NCBI GenBank assembly: GCA_040385825.1
Contig: JAZKGQ010000011.1
Coordinates: 1-64,000 of the forward strand
Reading direction: 5' to 3'
Length of the DNA: 64,000 nt
Source of the DNA: JANNNF01 sp040385825
GTDB taxonomy: Bacteria > Pseudomonadota > Alphaproteobacteria > Rhodobacterales > Rhodobacteraceae
Part shown: positions 31,316 to 39,686 of the stretch, in pieces
Numbering within the stretch: the first letter of the stretch is position 1
How the letters are laid out: every line of letters starts with the position of its first letter
Notes under the pieces: generated by a model
Databases searched by the model: none
What the model saw: only the letters and a program-made list of their open reading frames with translations
What the model was told of the DNA's origin: nothing
Made by a program: the position numbers and the translations under genes

Positions 31316-31981
31316 TTACTCCAGCGTCGCGATGATCGCCCGCAGCGTCTCGATCCCGTCGCCCTTTTCCGAACTGGTCACGACAATCTCGGGGTAGGCG
31401 GCGGGGTGTTTTTTCAGCGCCTCCATCACCTGCGCGACATTGGCGTCACGTTCGGCGCGCAACACCTTGTCGGCCTTGGTCATCACCACCTGAAAGGTCA
31501 CGGCAGACCGGTCGAGCATGGTCAGGATTTCCTCGTCCACCCCCTTGACCCCATGCCTTGTGTCGATCAGCACGAAGGCGCGGCGCAGGGTTTGCCGACC
31601 TTGCAGATACTGTTTCAGCAGCGCCTGCCATTTGGCCACGATATGCACCGGGGCCTCGGCATAGCCATAGCCCGGCAAATCGACGACATAGCGTTCGGGG
31701 CCAAAGGGCACGCCGCCAGCCGCAAAGAAGTTGATCTCTTGCGTCCGACCCGGCGTGTTCGATGCGCGCGCAAGGTTCTTGCGGTTGGTCAGCGCGTTGA
31801 TCAGGCTGGATTTTCCGACGTTCGACCGGCCTGCAAAGCACACCTCCAGCCGGTCTGCCGGGGGCAGACCCGACATGGCGACCACGCCCTTCACAAAGGT
31901 CACCTCACCGGCAAACAGCAGGCGCCCTGCCTCGCGGGCAGCATCCTCGGGTTCGGGGGCGTGGGAAAAGGCAAGGGTCAT
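31316..31981 (-). CDS. engB: Ribosome biogenesis GTP-binding protein EngB/YsxC
   Basis: An essential-type GTPase that helps 50S assembly. ATG at 31981 overlaps the MOSC gene stop (ATGA) and gives 221 residues; an upstream TTG is less likely. G1 FAGRSNVGKSSLIN, G2/G3 TPGRTQEINFF and DLPGYGYAEAP, and G4 TKADK are all present. It is the downstream end of the yidC-MOSC-engB operon. Confidence 0.96.
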   Translation of the reverse strand: MTLAFSHAPEPEDAAREAGRLLFAGEVTFVKGVVAMSGLPPADRLEVCFAGRSNVGKSSLINALTNRKNLARASNTPGRTQEINFFAAGGVPFGPERYVVDLPGYGYAEAPVHIVAKWQALLKQYLQGRQTLRRAFVLIDTRHGVKGVDEEILTMLDRSAVTFQVVMTKADKVLRAERDANVAQVMEALKKHPAAYPEIVVTSSEKGDGIETLRAIIATLE

Positions 31982-32724
31982 GTCAGGGTCCAATCATCGC
32001 CCAGGGTCACGGGGCCGCCATCAATGACCGTGGCATAAAGCCCGAAATCCTGATGGCCAAAAGCAGTCTCGAGGCCCCGCAGCGTGTCGGCATCACTGTG
32101 CCCGGTGTCGGGGTTCACGGTCGTCGCACGGCAGCGGGTGATGCGTTCCTCGATCCGCAGGGTGGCGTTGCCGATACGGATGTGCCGCCCGATCCAGCCG
32201 AATTCGGCCCAGGGTTCGGCCCCGTCGATCCACAGATTGCCGCGCCAGCGATGTGGCGACAGATCCTGCCCCATCCGCGCCGACAGATCGGCAAGCGAGG
32301 CTTCCGACAGGATCGCCACCGACGGAAAGGCAGAATCCGTCATGCCGCGCCCGGCGCGGACAAAGCGGGCAGGCTGCGCGCGGTCGGGCGGGTTCAGCGG
32401 CGTGACCCATGCAATGAAGCGCGGCAGATCATCGGGATCGTCGGGCCGCAAGGTGATTGCGCCCCGGTCCGGGTGGTGCAGCGTCACCTGCCCGGTGGCC
32501 TCGTCCAGCATTGACGAAATCGCCATCAGCCCCGGTGCCTTGGCCCCGCGCGCAAAGTTGACGCACGGGTTCCACCCTTCCACCAGCCGCGCTGCCCCAT
32601 GCGCCACCGCCCAGTGCCGGTCGAACGGCAGGCACGCCCCCGCCGAAAGCAGAACGGACGCGAGGTCTTCGCGTCCGTGCCCTTTGATCGGGTGGCGGCT
32701 GATCCGTGTCAGCCGACCCGTCAT
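31978..32724 (-). CDS. MOSC domain protein
   Basis: This 248-residue protein begins MTGRLTRISRHPIKGHG, the usual MOSC N-terminal barrel start (as in YcbX/mARC relatives). Its C-terminal part has RCRATTVNPDTG followed by D-x-D, the pattern of MOSC domains tied to molybdenum cofactor or sulfur transfer. The actual activity is unknown. ATGA overlaps at both ends couple it to yidC and engB. Confidence 0.88.
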   Translation of the reverse strand: MTGRLTRISRHPIKGHGREDLASVLLSAGACLPFDRHWAVAHGAARLVEGWNPCVNFARGAKAPGLMAISSMLDEATGQVTLHHPDRGAITLRPDDPDDLPRFIAWVTPLNPPDRAQPARFVRAGRGMTDSAFPSVAILSEASLADLSARMGQDLSPHRWRGNLWIDGAEPWAEFGWIGRHIRIGNATLRIEERITRCRATTVNPDTGHSDADTLRGLETAFGHQDFGLYATVIDGGPVTLGDDWTLT

Positions 32725-34541
32725 GTCTTGCCCTTGGGCTTGGTCTTGGATGCCACCGCCGCCTCGGGCTTCTTCTTCTTGAAGCCGGCCTTGATGTTGC
32801 CAAAGATGTCGGGCTTGTGCCCGTGGCTGCGCATGATGATGTATTGCTGGGTGAAGGTGATGATGTTGTTGGTGATCCAGTACACCACCAGCCCGCTGGC
32901 AAAGCCGCCCAGCATGAACATGAAGATCCACGGCATATAGGCAAAGATCTGCTGCTGTACCGGGTCGGCGGGGGCGGGGTTCAGCTTTTGTTGCAGCCAC
33001 ATCGTCACACCCAGCAGGATCGCAGGCAGGCCAATGAAGATCAGCGCCATGATCGACCCCGGATCGGGGGCTGCCCAGGGCAGCAGGCCGAACAGGTTGT
33101 AGATCGACGAGGTGTCGGGCGCCGACAGATCGCGCAGCCAGCCAAAGAACGGCGCTTGGCGCAGTTCGATGGTGACGAAGATCACCTTGTACAGGGCAAA
33201 GAAGATCGGAATCTGGATCAGGATGGGAAGGCAGCCCGCCGCCGGGTTGACCTTCTTGTCCTTGTACAGTTGCATCATCTCTTTCTGCAGGCGCTGCTTG
33301 TCGTCCCCGACGCGTTCCTTCAGCGCCTCCATCTCGGGCTGCAGTTCCTTCATGCGCGCCATTGAGACGTAGGATTTGTAGGCCAGCGGCAGCACCAGCA
33401 GCTTCAGCACGAAGGTCAGCGCAATGATGGCCAGACCCATGTTGCCGATCGCCCCGTTCAGCCAGTGCAGAACCGCGAAGATCGGCTTTGTCAGGAAGAA
33501 GAACCAGCCCCAGTCGATGCTGTCGATGAAACCCGGAATGTCCGCATCGGCCTGATAGGCCTTGATGGTGACCCATTCCTTGGCCCCGGCAAACAGGCGG
33601 CTGGTCGTGCTGATGGTGGCGCCGGGGGCCACGGTCATCACCGGCTGGCGCACTTCGGTCTGATAGATGTCGGAGGCCGCCACATATTTGGTGACGGCGG
33701 TATAGGGCTTGCCCTGTTCGGGGATCAGGGTGGTCATCCAGTAGTGGTCGGTAAAGCCGATCCAGCCATCGGTCGTGGCCTCGACCACATCGGCCTGCGC
33801 CCCTTCGCGCGGAACGACGGGAAGGTCGGCCACATCGCCATAGTCGGTTTCCGACAGCGCGCCGTCGGTGCGGGCCACCACGCCTTCATGCACGACAAAG
33901 ATGTTTTGCAGATCGCTTGGCAGGCCATGGCGCGCGATGACGCCGTAGGGTTGCAGGCTGACCTCTGCCGCGCCCGAGTTCTGCACGCTGTCGGTGACGG
34001 TGAACAGGAAATCGGCATCCACCGAAATCTCGCGCCGGAAGGTCAGACCCTTGCCATTGTCCCATTGCAGCGTGACCGGCTGGTCGGGCGAAAGGGTCGC
34101 CCCCGCTGCCAGTCGCCATTCGGTGTTGGCACCGGGCACATCCTCGAACCCGAGCGCGCCGCCGGGGGCCCAGCCATAAAGCGCGTAATAAGCCTCGGGC
34201 TGGCCGACCGGCGACAGCAGGCGCACGGTCTCGGACGCGGGGTCCAACGTCTCGCGGTAGGTTTTCAGCGACAGATCGTCGATCCGGCCGCCCTGCATCG
34301 AGATCGAGCCGGACAGGCTGGGCGTGTCGATGGTCAGGCGCGGCGCGCTGGCGACCGCAGTGGCGGCATCAGGCTGTGCCGCCGTGGCCGGGTCGGCGAC
34401 CGTGGCTTGCGCCGGGGCGCTGATGCTGGGGGCGTTGGGGTCCACCACGGGTTCGGGCGGCGGAAACACCACGAACCACACCAGGATCACAAGGAAGCTG
34501 AGGACAGTTGCGAGGATGAGATTCTTGTTCTGATCGTCCAT
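32721..34541 (-). CDS. yidC: Membrane protein insertase YidC
   Basis: YidC inserts and folds inner-membrane proteins, with or without SecYEG. The 606-residue protein has an N-terminal anchor (LILATVLSFLVILVWFVVF), a large periplasmic beta domain (about 60-350) and the conserved membrane core: MKELQPEMEALKERVGDDKQ loop, PIFFALYKVIFVTIELRQAP (with the groove Arg) and a Lys-rich C-terminus. It is usually next to yidD; here an EAL gene separates them. Confidence 0.97.
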   Translation of the reverse strand: MDDQNKNLILATVLSFLVILVWFVVFPPPEPVVDPNAPSISAPAQATVADPATAAQPDAATAVASAPRLTIDTPSLSGSISMQGGRIDDLSLKTYRETLDPASETVRLLSPVGQPEAYYALYGWAPGGALGFEDVPGANTEWRLAAGATLSPDQPVTLQWDNGKGLTFRREISVDADFLFTVTDSVQNSGAAEVSLQPYGVIARHGLPSDLQNIFVVHEGVVARTDGALSETDYGDVADLPVVPREGAQADVVEATTDGWIGFTDHYWMTTLIPEQGKPYTAVTKYVAASDIYQTEVRQPVMTVAPGATISTTSRLFAGAKEWVTIKAYQADADIPGFIDSIDWGWFFFLTKPIFAVLHWLNGAIGNMGLAIIALTFVLKLLVLPLAYKSYVSMARMKELQPEMEALKERVGDDKQRLQKEMMQLYKDKKVNPAAGCLPILIQIPIFFALYKVIFVTIELRQAPFFGWLRDLSAPDTSSIYNLFGLLPWAAPDPGSIMALIFIGLPAILLGVTMWLQQKLNPAPADPVQQQIFAYMPWIFMFMLGGFASGLVVYWITNNIITFTQQYIIMRSHGHKPDIFGNIKAGFKKKKPEAAVASKTKPKGKT

Positions 34542-34672
34542 AGGGACAACACCGTTTCTGGCAAATGGGTCAGCGGTGCTTCAACGATAGGGGGCGGCAA
34601 AGGTCAAGCGGTTTCGCCAGAGACGGCGGTTTGCGGCGGTCAAATCGGTGCAAGCGCGGGCATGGCGTGCCA

Positions 34673-36226
34673 TCAGCGCGCCTTGTGGCCGATGCGGGGC
34701 GGCTTGGCGCGGCGGCTGCGGTATTGCGTGATCCAGTCGGGGGTGTCGTCCAGCGGCATCGGGCGCGCGATGCCAAAGCCCTGCACATGGCCGCAGCCAA
34801 GCTGCGCCAGCATGGTGTGTTCCGCCGGGCTTTCGACGCCTTCGGCCAGAGTCTCCAGCCCCAGACGTTCGGCCAGCGACAGAATGGCCGAAACCATCGA
34901 CTGCTGGTCGCGGTCCGAATCCACCGCCGCCACAAAGCTGCGGTCGATCTTTAGGCGGCGCACGGCAAAGCGGCGGATGGTGGTGATCGACGCATGGCCG
35001 GTGCCGAAATCATCCAGATCGATGCCGCAGCCCAGCTTGGCCAGTGCCGCGATATTGGCCACGATCACGTCATTGTCGGTCTTGGCGATCACGGTTTCCA
35101 GAATTTCGACCGTCAGCCGGTCGGGGGTCATGTTGAAACGGTCCAGTTCCCATTTCAGCTTGTCCGCCAGTTTGGGGTTGCGCAATTCGGCGGCAGAAAA
35201 GTTCACGGCCACCGTCGGCACCCGCAGACCGGCCTTGTCCCACCGCGCGAGGGCCGACAGGGCGTGAAACAGGATCACCTCGCCCAGACGTTCGGACAGG
35301 CCCGCATCTTCGATCTGGGTCAGGAAATCGGCGGGAGGCAGGATGCCGCGGTCGGGGTGGTGCCAGCGGGCCAGCGCCTCGAACCCCGAAATCTCGCCCG
35401 TGTCGGTGGACAGTTGCGGCTGGAACCAGGGCCGGATCTGCGCCTCGTCCAGCGCGCGTTCCAGCCCTTCGCGGATGGCATTGCGGTCGGCGCGGGTGCG
35501 GGCCATGTCGGGGGCCCAGGCGCGGATGGCGCCGGGGCCATGGCGGCGGGCCTCATCCGCCGCGATCTGGGCGGCATCCAGCAGCGCCTTGCCATTGGCC
35601 TCAGGCGCGCGGTCGCCAAGGCAGAACCCGACCGAGCAGGTGACATAAAGCCGCGCCGCGCCCAGACTGACGGGGGGGGCCACCGCCTCTTGCAGGCGGG
35701 CCGAAAGCTGGACCATGGTTTCAAGGTCCAGCCGCCGCACCGGGGCCAGCACGATCGCCAGACCGCCGCCTTCCAGTTGCGCCACGCTGTCGCCGCCGCG
35801 CAAAGCGCCGCAGATGCGGTCGACCGACCGGGCCAGCACCTCGGCCTGCGCGGCCCGGCCATGGCGGTCCAGCACCACATCGGGGTCGTCGAACAGCACG
35901 ACCAGACAGCCGGTGGTCTGGCCGCTGTCCGGCGCGTCGGTCAGGATGCTGTCGATCGCGGCAATGATCTGCGGGCGCAGGGACAGGCCCGACATGCCGT
36001 TGGGCCATGCGCGCGCCGCCCCGGAGGACCGGAACGCCCCCGCCAGCAGGCACAGCAGCGGCAGGCCAAGCGCCAGCCCGATCAACCCGCGTTCCCCGCC
36101 CGCCCAGAACGACAGCAAGGTGACGGCGGGCAGGCAAACCAGGGCTTCGGGGCGTCGGATCACGGATTTCAGCGTGCGAAACCCCGTGCTGATCGCCGAC
36201 CCGGTCTTGTCCTGCATCATGGCCAT
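34673..36226 (-). CDS. EAL-domain cyclic-di-GMP phosphodiesterase with degenerate GGDEF
   Basis: The 517-residue protein has two hydrophobic segments (about 28-66), a GGDEF-like domain (about 85-240) and an EAL domain (about 255-500). The GGDEF signature is replaced by GGGLA (153-157), so cyclase activity is unlikely. The EAL active site looks intact: Glu283 in FEALARW, Asn342, Glu374, Asp405-Asp406 in DLDDFGTG, Lys426 and Glu462 in EGVES. It should degrade cyclic-di-GMP at the membrane. It lies between yidD and yidC, genes usually close together. Confidence 0.93.
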   Translation of the reverse strand: MAMMQDKTGSAISTGFRTLKSVIRRPEALVCLPAVTLLSFWAGGERGLIGLALGLPLLCLLAGAFRSSGAARAWPNGMSGLSLRPQIIAAIDSILTDAPDSGQTTGCLVVLFDDPDVVLDRHGRAAQAEVLARSVDRICGALRGGDSVAQLEGGGLAIVLAPVRRLDLETMVQLSARLQEAVAPPVSLGAARLYVTCSVGFCLGDRAPEANGKALLDAAQIAADEARRHGPGAIRAWAPDMARTRADRNAIREGLERALDEAQIRPWFQPQLSTDTGEISGFEALARWHHPDRGILPPADFLTQIEDAGLSERLGEVILFHALSALARWDKAGLRVPTVAVNFSAAELRNPKLADKLKWELDRFNMTPDRLTVEILETVIAKTDNDVIVANIAALAKLGCGIDLDDFGTGHASITTIRRFAVRRLKIDRSFVAAVDSDRDQQSMVSAILSLAERLGLETLAEGVESPAEHTMLAQLGCGHVQGFGIARPMPLDDTPDWITQYRSRRAKPPRIGHKAR

Positions 36227-36324
36227 TCCCTGCTGTTGCCGGGTCAGATATGGCCCGCATTCCGGCAGGGTAGAGAATCAGCCTGACTGCCGGGTTAACC
36301 GGCGCTTGCCAGATGCGTAGGATT

Positions 36325-36573
36325 TTAAACGTCTGGCCCGGATGACCCGTCAGTTCCCGGCACCGGGTCATAGCCGGACCCGCCCCAGGGGTGGCAGCGG
36401 CAGATCCGGCGCACCGTCAGCCAGCCGCCTTTCAGCCCGCCATGGTGCGCCAGCGCGTCCAGCGCATAGGCCGAACAGGTGGGTTGAAACCTGCAGCCAT
36501 GGCCGACCCAGGGGCTGGCCAGCAGCCGGTAGGCGCGCACGGGCAGGGCAAGGGCATGGGCCAGCGGGGTCAT
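36325..36573 (-). CDS. yidD: Membrane protein insertion efficiency factor YidD
   Basis: An 82-residue protein with CRFQPTCSAYALDALAHHG and RICRCHPWGGSGYDPVP, the diagnostic YidD cysteine-rich motifs. YidD assists YidC-dependent insertion from the inner face of the membrane. It overlaps the rnpA stop by 4 nt, as in many bacteria. Confidence 0.95.
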   Translation of the reverse strand: MTPLAHALALPVRAYRLLASPWVGHGCRFQPTCSAYALDALAHHGGLKGGWLTVRRICRCHPWGGSGYDPVPGTDGSSGPDV

Positions 36574-37010
36574 GGTTTGGGGCGGTGAACCGACCGCAGC
36601 GCCGATTCCAGATCGGCGCGCAGGTCGGCATAGTCGCGCGTGATGGTGGCACCGGGCTTGGCGACGATCACATAATCCCAGCCGGGCCGGGCCAGTGCGG
36701 GCAGAACCTCGCGCGCCAAGGCCCGCAAGCGGCGCTTGGCGCGGTTGCGCGCCACCGCATTGCCGATTTTCTTGGACGCGGTAAAGCCGACGCGGATCAG
36801 CGCCGTCTCATCGCCGCGCAGACGCGCCTGCAACAGAAACCCGCCGGTGCCCTGCCTGCGGGCCTGGGCGGCGCGCAGAAAATCGGGACGGTTGCGCAGG
36901 GTTTCGATCACTTGCCGGGTTGCGGCAGCCACAGCGCATGACAAAACCGCCGAGAGTTCGGCGGACGGTTCGGCGGGTGGCCTTGTGTCCGTGTCCCTTG
37001 GCGGTGTCAT
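36570..37010 (-). CDS. rnpA: Ribonuclease P protein component
   Basis: RnpA is the protein cofactor of RNase P, which trims 5' ends of tRNA precursors. The 146-residue product has RVGFTASKKIGNAVARNRAK followed by RRLRALARE, containing the RNR motif. The N-terminal extension of about 25 residues (MTPPRDTDTRPPAEPSAE) is longer than in E. coli, so an internal start is possible. rpmH lies just upstream. Confidence 0.93.
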   Translation of the reverse strand: MTPPRDTDTRPPAEPSAELSAVLSCAVAAATRQVIETLRNRPDFLRAAQARRQGTGGFLLQARLRGDETALIRVGFTASKKIGNAVARNRAKRRLRALAREVLPALARPGWDYVIVAKPGATITRDYADLRADLESALRSVHRPKP

Positions 37011-37064
37011 GTCGTCTCTCGCAGGACCGGTTTCTGCACGCTGGGGCGGCAGGCCGGTCAGGAT

Positions 37065-37199
37065 TCATGCCGACAGTTTGTGACGACCCTTGGCGCGGCG
37101 GGCAGCCAGCACCAGACGGCCGCCTTTGGTGGCCATGCGGGCGCGAAAGCCGTGGCGACGCTTGCGCACGAGGTTCGACGGTTGGTATGTGCGCTTCAT
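37065..37199 (-). CDS. rpmH: 50S ribosomal protein L34
   Basis: A 44-residue protein reading MKRTYQPSNLVRKRRHGFRA at its start and ending LAARRAKGRHKLSA, the universal L34. It starts at ATG on minus base 37199 and stops with TGA at 37065-37067. A promoter candidate lies about 65 bp upstream. It heads the rpmH-rnpA-yidD cluster. Confidence 0.97.
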   Translation of the reverse strand: MKRTYQPSNLVRKRRHGFRARMATKGGRLVLAARRAKGRHKLSA

Positions 37200-37264
37200 A
37201 GCGGCCTCCATCAGACGGGTGCCCGAACCCGTCGGGATTCGAGGGCGGGTAAGTTGAAGCCCGG

Positions 37265-37293
37265 TCTTTACGGCTGCATCCGTCCTAAGTCAA
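37265..37293 (-). promoter_or_regulatory. rpmH promoter
   Basis: On the minus strand TTGACT (37293-37288), a 17-bp spacer and TAAAGA (37270-37265) give a good sigma-70-type promoter, with transcription starting near 37258 and a leader of about 59 nt before rpmH. Confidence 0.65.
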
Positions 37294-37438
37294 CGCAGGT
37301 TTGGGCCTTTTGCTGCAACATTCCGGGCGATGCGCGGATGATCCCGCCGGATCACTGCGGCGTGAGGGGTCTATCGCCGCGCGCCGGGATCGTTGATGGT
37401 GCGACAACACGGGCCGATTGGCCGCCAACGAGGGATGT

Positions 37439-38185
37439 ATGCCAGACCCAGGACCTGCCCCCGGCCAGAAGGATGCCCCGGCATCGGTCGGGTTTGCCCG
37501 CAAGCTGCCCATCCTGATCTCTCTGGCCGGGGCCGCCATTGGCGCCTTCACCCTGCGCGATCATCTGAGCTTTGCGGCCCTGGCCGACAACCGCGAGGCC
37601 CTGCTGGCCTTCCGCGATGCCCATTACGTCTGGGCGGCGCTGACCTTTGTCGCAGCCTATGTCGGGATCGTGGCGTTCAGCCTGCCGGGGGCGACGATTG
37701 CCACGCTGGCGGGGGGATTTCTGTTCGGGCTGTTCCCCGGCGTGGTCTACAATGTCGGCGCGGCCAGCCTGGGGGCGGTTGCGGTGTTTCTGGCGGCGCG
37801 GGCCGGGTTCGGGGCCTCGGTCGCGGCGGGCATCGCCGCACGGGGCGGCGCGGTGGCGCGGTTGCAGGCGGGGTTGCGCGACAATGAATGGTCGGTCTTG
37901 CTGATGATGCGGCTGGTGCCTGCGGTGCCGTTCTTTCTGGCCAACCTGATCCCGGCCTTTGTCGGTGCCCGGCTGCTGCCCTTCGCGGTGACGACCGTTC
38001 TGGGCATCATTCCGGGCGGGCTGGTGTTCACCTCGGTCGGGGCCGGGCTGGGCGAGGTGTTTGGCCGGGGGGACAAGCCCGACCTGTCGGTGATATTTGC
38101 GCCGCATGTCATCGGCCCCATTCTGGGGCTGGCGGCGCTGTCGGCCCTGCCCATCGTGGTCAGGTGTTTTCGGAAAGGCGGCTGA
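37439..38185 (+). CDS. TVP38/TMEM64 (DedA-superfamily-like) membrane protein
   Basis: A 248-residue integral membrane protein (start ATG 37439, MPDPGPAPGQKDAP). Hydrophobic helices surround the TVP38 core GATIATLAGGFLFGLFPGVV, and RLVPAVPFFLANLIPAF precedes the late helices. Members are thought to act as lipid scramblases or transporters; a specific role is unknown. It is 1 nt upstream of a FAD disulfide oxidoreductase gene, a pairing seen widely, so the two probably act together. Confidence 0.88.
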   Translation: MPDPGPAPGQKDAPASVGFARKLPILISLAGAAIGAFTLRDHLSFAALADNREALLAFRDAHYVWAALTFVAAYVGIVAFSLPGATIATLAGGFLFGLFPGVVYNVGAASLGAVAVFLAARAGFGASVAAGIAARGGAVARLQAGLRDNEWSVLLMMRLVPAVPFFLANLIPAFVGARLLPFAVTTVLGIIPGGLVFTSVGAGLGEVFGRGDKPDLSVIFAPHVIGPILGLAALSALPIVVRCFRKGG

Positions 38186-38186
38186 G

Positions 38187-39602
38187 GTGGCGCGTATAAG
38201 GACAGATATCTGCATCATTGGCGCGGGGTCGGGCGGGCTGTCGCTCGCGGCCGGCGCCGCACAGATGGGGGCAAAAGTCGTGCTGATCGAGGCGGCCGAG
38301 ATGGGGGGCGACTGCCTGAACGCAGGCTGCGTGCCATCCAAGGCGCTGCTGGCGGCGGGAAGGGCGGCGCAGGCGATGCGGTCGGGGGCGGTGTTCGGCG
38401 TGGCTCCGGTCGATCCGGTGGTGGATTTCGCCGCGGTGAAGGACCATGTGGCACAGGTGATCGCCACCATCGCCCCGGTCGACAGCCAGCCGCGATTCGA
38501 GGGCCTTGGCGTTCAGGTCATCCGCGACTGGGCCGAGTTCCTGTCGCCCACCGAGGTCAAGGCAGGCGACCACATCATCACCGCCCGCCGTTTCATCATC
38601 GCCACCGGCAGCAGGCCGCTTGTGCCGCCCATTCCGGGGCTGGATACGGTGCCGTACCTGACCAACGAGACGATCTTTGCCCTGCGCGACCGCCCGGACC
38701 ATCTGCTGATCATCGGCGGCGGGCCGATCGGCATGGAAATGGCGCAGGCGCACCGGCGGCTGGGCTGTGCGGTGACGGTGATCGAAGGTGCAAAGGCCAT
38801 GGGGCGTGACGACCCCGAACTGGCCGCCGTTGTGCTGGAAAATCTGCGGGCCGAGGGCGTGGTGGTGCTGGAGGATACCCCGGTTGCCGCCGTATCCGGT
38901 ACGGCAGGGGCGATCACGCTGCATCTGGGCGACCGCCAGATCACCGGCAGCCATCTGTTGCTGGCGGCGGGGCGGCAGGTGGCGCTGGACCGGCTGAACC
39001 TGAAGGCGGCTGGCGTCGGCTATACCCGCAAAGGCGTGACGGTGGATGCCGGTCTGCGGTCGTCCAACCGGCGGGTCTATGCGGTGGGCGATGCGGCGGG
39101 GGGGCTGCAATTTACCCATGTGGCGGGCTATCACGCGGGCATCGTGATCCGGCAGGTGGTGCTGGGCCTGCCTGCGCGTACCAGCACCAAGGCGATCCCT
39201 TGGGTCACCTACACCGATCCCGAACTGGCGCAGGTGGGCCTGACCGAGGCCGACGCCCGCAAGACCCATGGCGATGCCCTGACCGTGCTGCGCGCCGATC
39301 TGGCCCATAACGACCGCGCGATTGCCGATCACAAGGCGCGCGGGTTGATCAAGGTCATGGTGGTGCGCGGGCGTCCGGTGGGTGCGTCCATCGTGGGGCC
39401 GCAGGCGGGGGAACTGATCGGGCTTTGGGCGCTGGCAATCTCGGCCGGGCTGAAGATGTCGGCCGTCGCAGGCATGGTGGCCCCGTACCCCACCTATGGC
39501 GAGTTGTCGAAACGTGCGGCGGGCAGCTATTTTTCCCCACAGCTCTTTGATAACGCTAAACTGAAATGGCTGGTGCGACGGATTCAGCGGTTTGTGCCGT
39601 AA
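38187..39602 (+). CDS. FAD-dependent pyridine nucleotide-disulfide oxidoreductase (MerA/Lpd-like)
   Basis: The start is GTG at 38187, 1 nt after the TVP38 stop, giving 471 residues. It has the FAD site CIIGAGSGGLSLAAG, the redox disulfide GGDCLNAGCVPSKALL (Cys-x4-Cys), the NAD(P) site IIGGGPIGMEMAQA and the second FAD motif YAVGDAAGG. The C-terminal dimer domain has PWVTYTDPELAQVGLTE and PYPTYGELSKRA. The HxxxxE of dihydrolipoamide dehydrogenase is replaced by YPTYGEL, so it is not Lpd. It groups with uncharacterised mercuric-reductase-like enzymes that lack the C-terminal Cys pair. The substrate is unknown. Confidence 0.9.
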   Translation: MARIRTDICIIGAGSGGLSLAAGAAQMGAKVVLIEAAEMGGDCLNAGCVPSKALLAAGRAAQAMRSGAVFGVAPVDPVVDFAAVKDHVAQVIATIAPVDSQPRFEGLGVQVIRDWAEFLSPTEVKAGDHIITARRFIIATGSRPLVPPIPGLDTVPYLTNETIFALRDRPDHLLIIGGGPIGMEMAQAHRRLGCAVTVIEGAKAMGRDDPELAAVVLENLRAEGVVVLEDTPVAAVSGTAGAITLHLGDRQITGSHLLLAAGRQVALDRLNLKAAGVGYTRKGVTVDAGLRSSNRRVYAVGDAAGGLQFTHVAGYHAGIVIRQVVLGLPARTSTKAIPWVTYTDPELAQVGLTEADARKTHGDALTVLRADLAHNDRAIADHKARGLIKVMVVRGRPVGASIVGPQAGELIGLWALAISAGLKMSAVAGMVAPYPTYGELSKRAAGSYFSPQLFDNAKLKWLVRRIQRFVP

Positions 39603-39686
39603 GACGCTGTGGCAGCGCTGTGCAGCCACTGTCGCCGCCCTGCCGATGTCGGGCAGCGCGTCATGCCAATGTGAAAGGGGTTTTTG

